NCBI GenBank assembly: GCA_937883885.1
Contig: CAKZXL010000195.1
Location: 1 to 7,948, forward strand
Direction of reading: 5' to 3'
DNA: 7,948 bases
From: an uncultured Aquincola sp.
Lineage (GTDB): Bacteria; Pseudomonadota; Gammaproteobacteria; Burkholderiales; Burkholderiaceae
This document shows positions 6,810 to 7,948 of the stretch, piece after piece. Made by a program: the position numbers and the translations under genes. The notes under the pieces are model-generated. The model worked only from the letters and a program-made list of their open reading frames with translations, did not search any database and had not been told where the DNA came from. Numbering within the stretch: position 1 is the stretch's first letter; each line of letters starts with the position of its first letter.

Positions 6810-7948
6810 TCACATTCCTTCCACATGGGCCGGCTGGGGCCGCGGGCCCACCGGCGTGCCGACGCTGGCCGACAAGGCGTCCACCGCGGCCTGATCCTTC
6901 GGGCTGGGCGCGGGGCGCCCCAGCGCATAGCCCTGCACTTCGGTACAGCCCTCGGCCCGGGCACAGGCCAGGTGGGCCTGGGTTTCGACGCCTTCGGCCA
7001 CCGTGGTCACGCCCAGCCGGCGGCCCAGTTCGGCCACGGCGCGCACCACGGCCGCGCACTCGGGCCGGCGCAGCGCGTCCTGCACGAAGGAGCCGTCGAT
7101 CTTGATCTTGTCGAACGGAAAGCTGCGCAGGTGCGCCAGCGACGAATACCCGGTGCCGAAGTCGTCCAGCGCCACCCGAACGCCCATGTCGCGCAGCAGC
7201 CGCAGCTCGGCCAGCGCCGGTGCGCCGTGCAGCAGCAGCGCGGTCTCGGTGATCTCGATCTCCAGCCGGTGGGCCGGCAGGCTGGCGGCCTGCAGCGCGC
7301 GGCGCACCGCCGGCAGCAGCGTGCCGCGGCCCAGCTGCGCGGCCGACACGTTCACGGCCACCCGCGCCTCGTCGGCCCAGCCTGCCGCCTCTTCACAGGC
7401 GCGGCCCAGCACGAACTGGCCCACGCGGTCGATCAGCTCGGCTTCTTCGGCCACCGGCACGAACTCCGACGGCGGCACCCAGCCGCGCGGCGGGTCGAAC
7501 CAGCGCACCAGCGCCTCGCGCGCGGTGATGCGGCCCGAGGCCAGGTCGGTGATGGGCTGGAAAAACACGAACATGCCTTCTTCGGTGTCCAGCGCGGCGC
7601 GCAGGCGTACCTCCAGGTCCACCCGCTCCTGCATGCGGGTGAGCATCTCGGTGGTGAAGGTGCGCACCGTGCCCCGGCCGGCGGCCTTGGCGGCATACAG
7701 CGCGATGTCGGCGCGCGACAGCAGGGTTTCGCCGTCATGCCCATGCGGCGGCGACAGTGCAATGCCCACCGAGGCACCGATGCGCGTGCGCCGCTCGTCG
7801 GCCAGTTGGTAGGGCGCGCACAGCGAAGTCAGCAGCCCGCGCGCCAGCAGCTCGGCGGTGGCGGGGTCGGCCCCCGGCAGCAGCACCGCAAATTCGTCGC
7901 CGCCCAGGCGGGCCACGGCCAGCGCGCGGCCGGCGCAGTGGGCCTGCA
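6810..7948 (-). CDS. GGDEF-EAL protein, c-di-GMP phosphodiesterase, N-terminus outside window
   Basis: About 378 C-terminal residues of a longer gene; the frame is open to the right edge, so the true start and any sensor domain are not visible. The partial GGDEF domain has an intact GGDEF (7890-7904) and ADIALYAAKAAGRGTVRTF. The residues at its RxxD inhibitory position read GRAL, so that site is lost. The EAL domain follows: REALVRWFDP (EAL at 7509-7517), VNVSAAQL, EIEITETAL, ALDDFGTGYSSL, FDKIKIDGSF, VAEGVETQ, VQGYALGRP. These cover the metal-binding Glu/Asn/Glu/Asp-Asp residues, the catalytic-region Lys, the EGVE glutamate and the QGY glutamine of active EAL enzymes, so hydrolysis of c-di-GMP to pGpG is expected. 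A Pro-rich tail of about 25 residues ends the protein. The GGDEF half may be active or may only bind GTP to tune the EAL half, as known for some such proteins. It heads an operon with the six-TM cyclase. Confidence 0.93.
   Translation of the reverse strand, partial: QAHCAGRALAVARLGGDEFAVLLPGADPATAELLARGLLTSLCAPYQLADERRTRIGASVGIALSPPHGHDGETLLSRADIALYAAKAAGRGTVRTFTTEMLTRMQERVDLEVRLRAALDTEEGMFVFFQPITDLASGRITAREALVRWFDPPRGWVPPSEFVPVAEEAELIDRVGQFVLGRACEEAAGWADEARVAVNVSAAQLGRGTLLPAVRRALQAASLPAHRLEIEITETALLLHGAPALAELRLLRDMGVRVALDDFGTGYSSLAHLRSFPFDKIKIDGSFVQDALRRPECAAVVRAVAELGRRLGVTTVAEGVETQAHLACARAEGCTEVQGYALGRPAPSPKDQAAVDALSASVGTPVGPRPQPAHVEGM
6816..6822 (-). promoter_or_regulatory. ribosome binding site inside the end of the GGDEF-EAL gene
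   Basis: On the minus strand GGAAGGA lies 7 nt before the ATG at 6808, within the last codons of the upstream gene. It decides the start of the six-TM cyclase and fits translation re-initiation or coupling across the TGA-C-ATG junction. Confidence 0.8.

Noticed and set aside
6824..6964. Longer starts for the six-TM cyclase (for example MWKECD at 6826 or the open-frame start at 6964)
   Set aside because: The upstream residues overlap the EAL gene and are Arg/Pro-rich; the strong GGAAGGA site is placed correctly only for 6808.
5636..7105. Plus-strand open frame of 489 codons opposite the six-TM cyclase and EAL gene
   Set aside because: His/Gln-rich low-complexity translation with no domain; the minus strand encodes intact GGEEF and EAL motifs.

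Overview
The window is very GC-rich, has a strong G/C preference at third codon positions, and is packed with genes. That composition, together with the gene families present, suggests a betaproteobacterium of the order Burkholderiales (a Rubrivivax/Ideonella/Leptothrix-like relative). This assignment is an inference from composition and protein style; no rRNA or other marker is present.

Layout. Positions 1-2300 (+) hold the tail of what looks like a carbohydrate catabolic operon: the C-terminus of a Gfo/Idh/MocA oxidoreductase, a DUF993 protein (a TIM-barrel relative of the dihydrodipicolinate synthase/N-acetylneuraminate lyase family), and a sugar phosphate isomerase/epimerase-like TIM barrel. 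The three are separated by 4 nt and then by an ATGA overlap. After a 74-nt gap with a small stem-loop comes an APC-superfamily amino acid permease (2375-3796, +) with a good Shine-Dalgarno sequence. A membrane diguanylate cyclase with a periplasmic Cache-like sensor, HAMP and GGEEF domain (3830-5542, +) starts 33 nt downstream.

The rest lies on the minus strand and converges on that cyclase, with a 21-nt gap occupied by a 7-bp stem-loop. Reading leftward from the right edge there is a GGDEF-EAL protein, cut by the window edge, with all recognisable EAL phosphodiesterase motifs intact. It is followed one base later by a six-TM GGEEF diguanylate cyclase (6808-5564, -). The TGA-C-ATG junction and a strong Shine-Dalgarno inside the upstream gene indicate translational coupling.

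Together: the left part probably oxidises, isomerises and possibly cleaves an unidentified sugar or polyol. The right part is a three-gene cyclic-di-GMP cluster with two synthases and one breakdown enzyme (possibly dual-function). The three GGDEF domains differ in the product-inhibition site: RxxD is present in the first and absent in the other two. No RNA genes, mobile elements, CRISPR arrays or attachment sites were seen, and no stretch over 300 bases lacks a gene. I found no convincing wholly new system. The best leads are the uncharacterised DUF993 pathway and the arrangement of the c-di-GMP genes.
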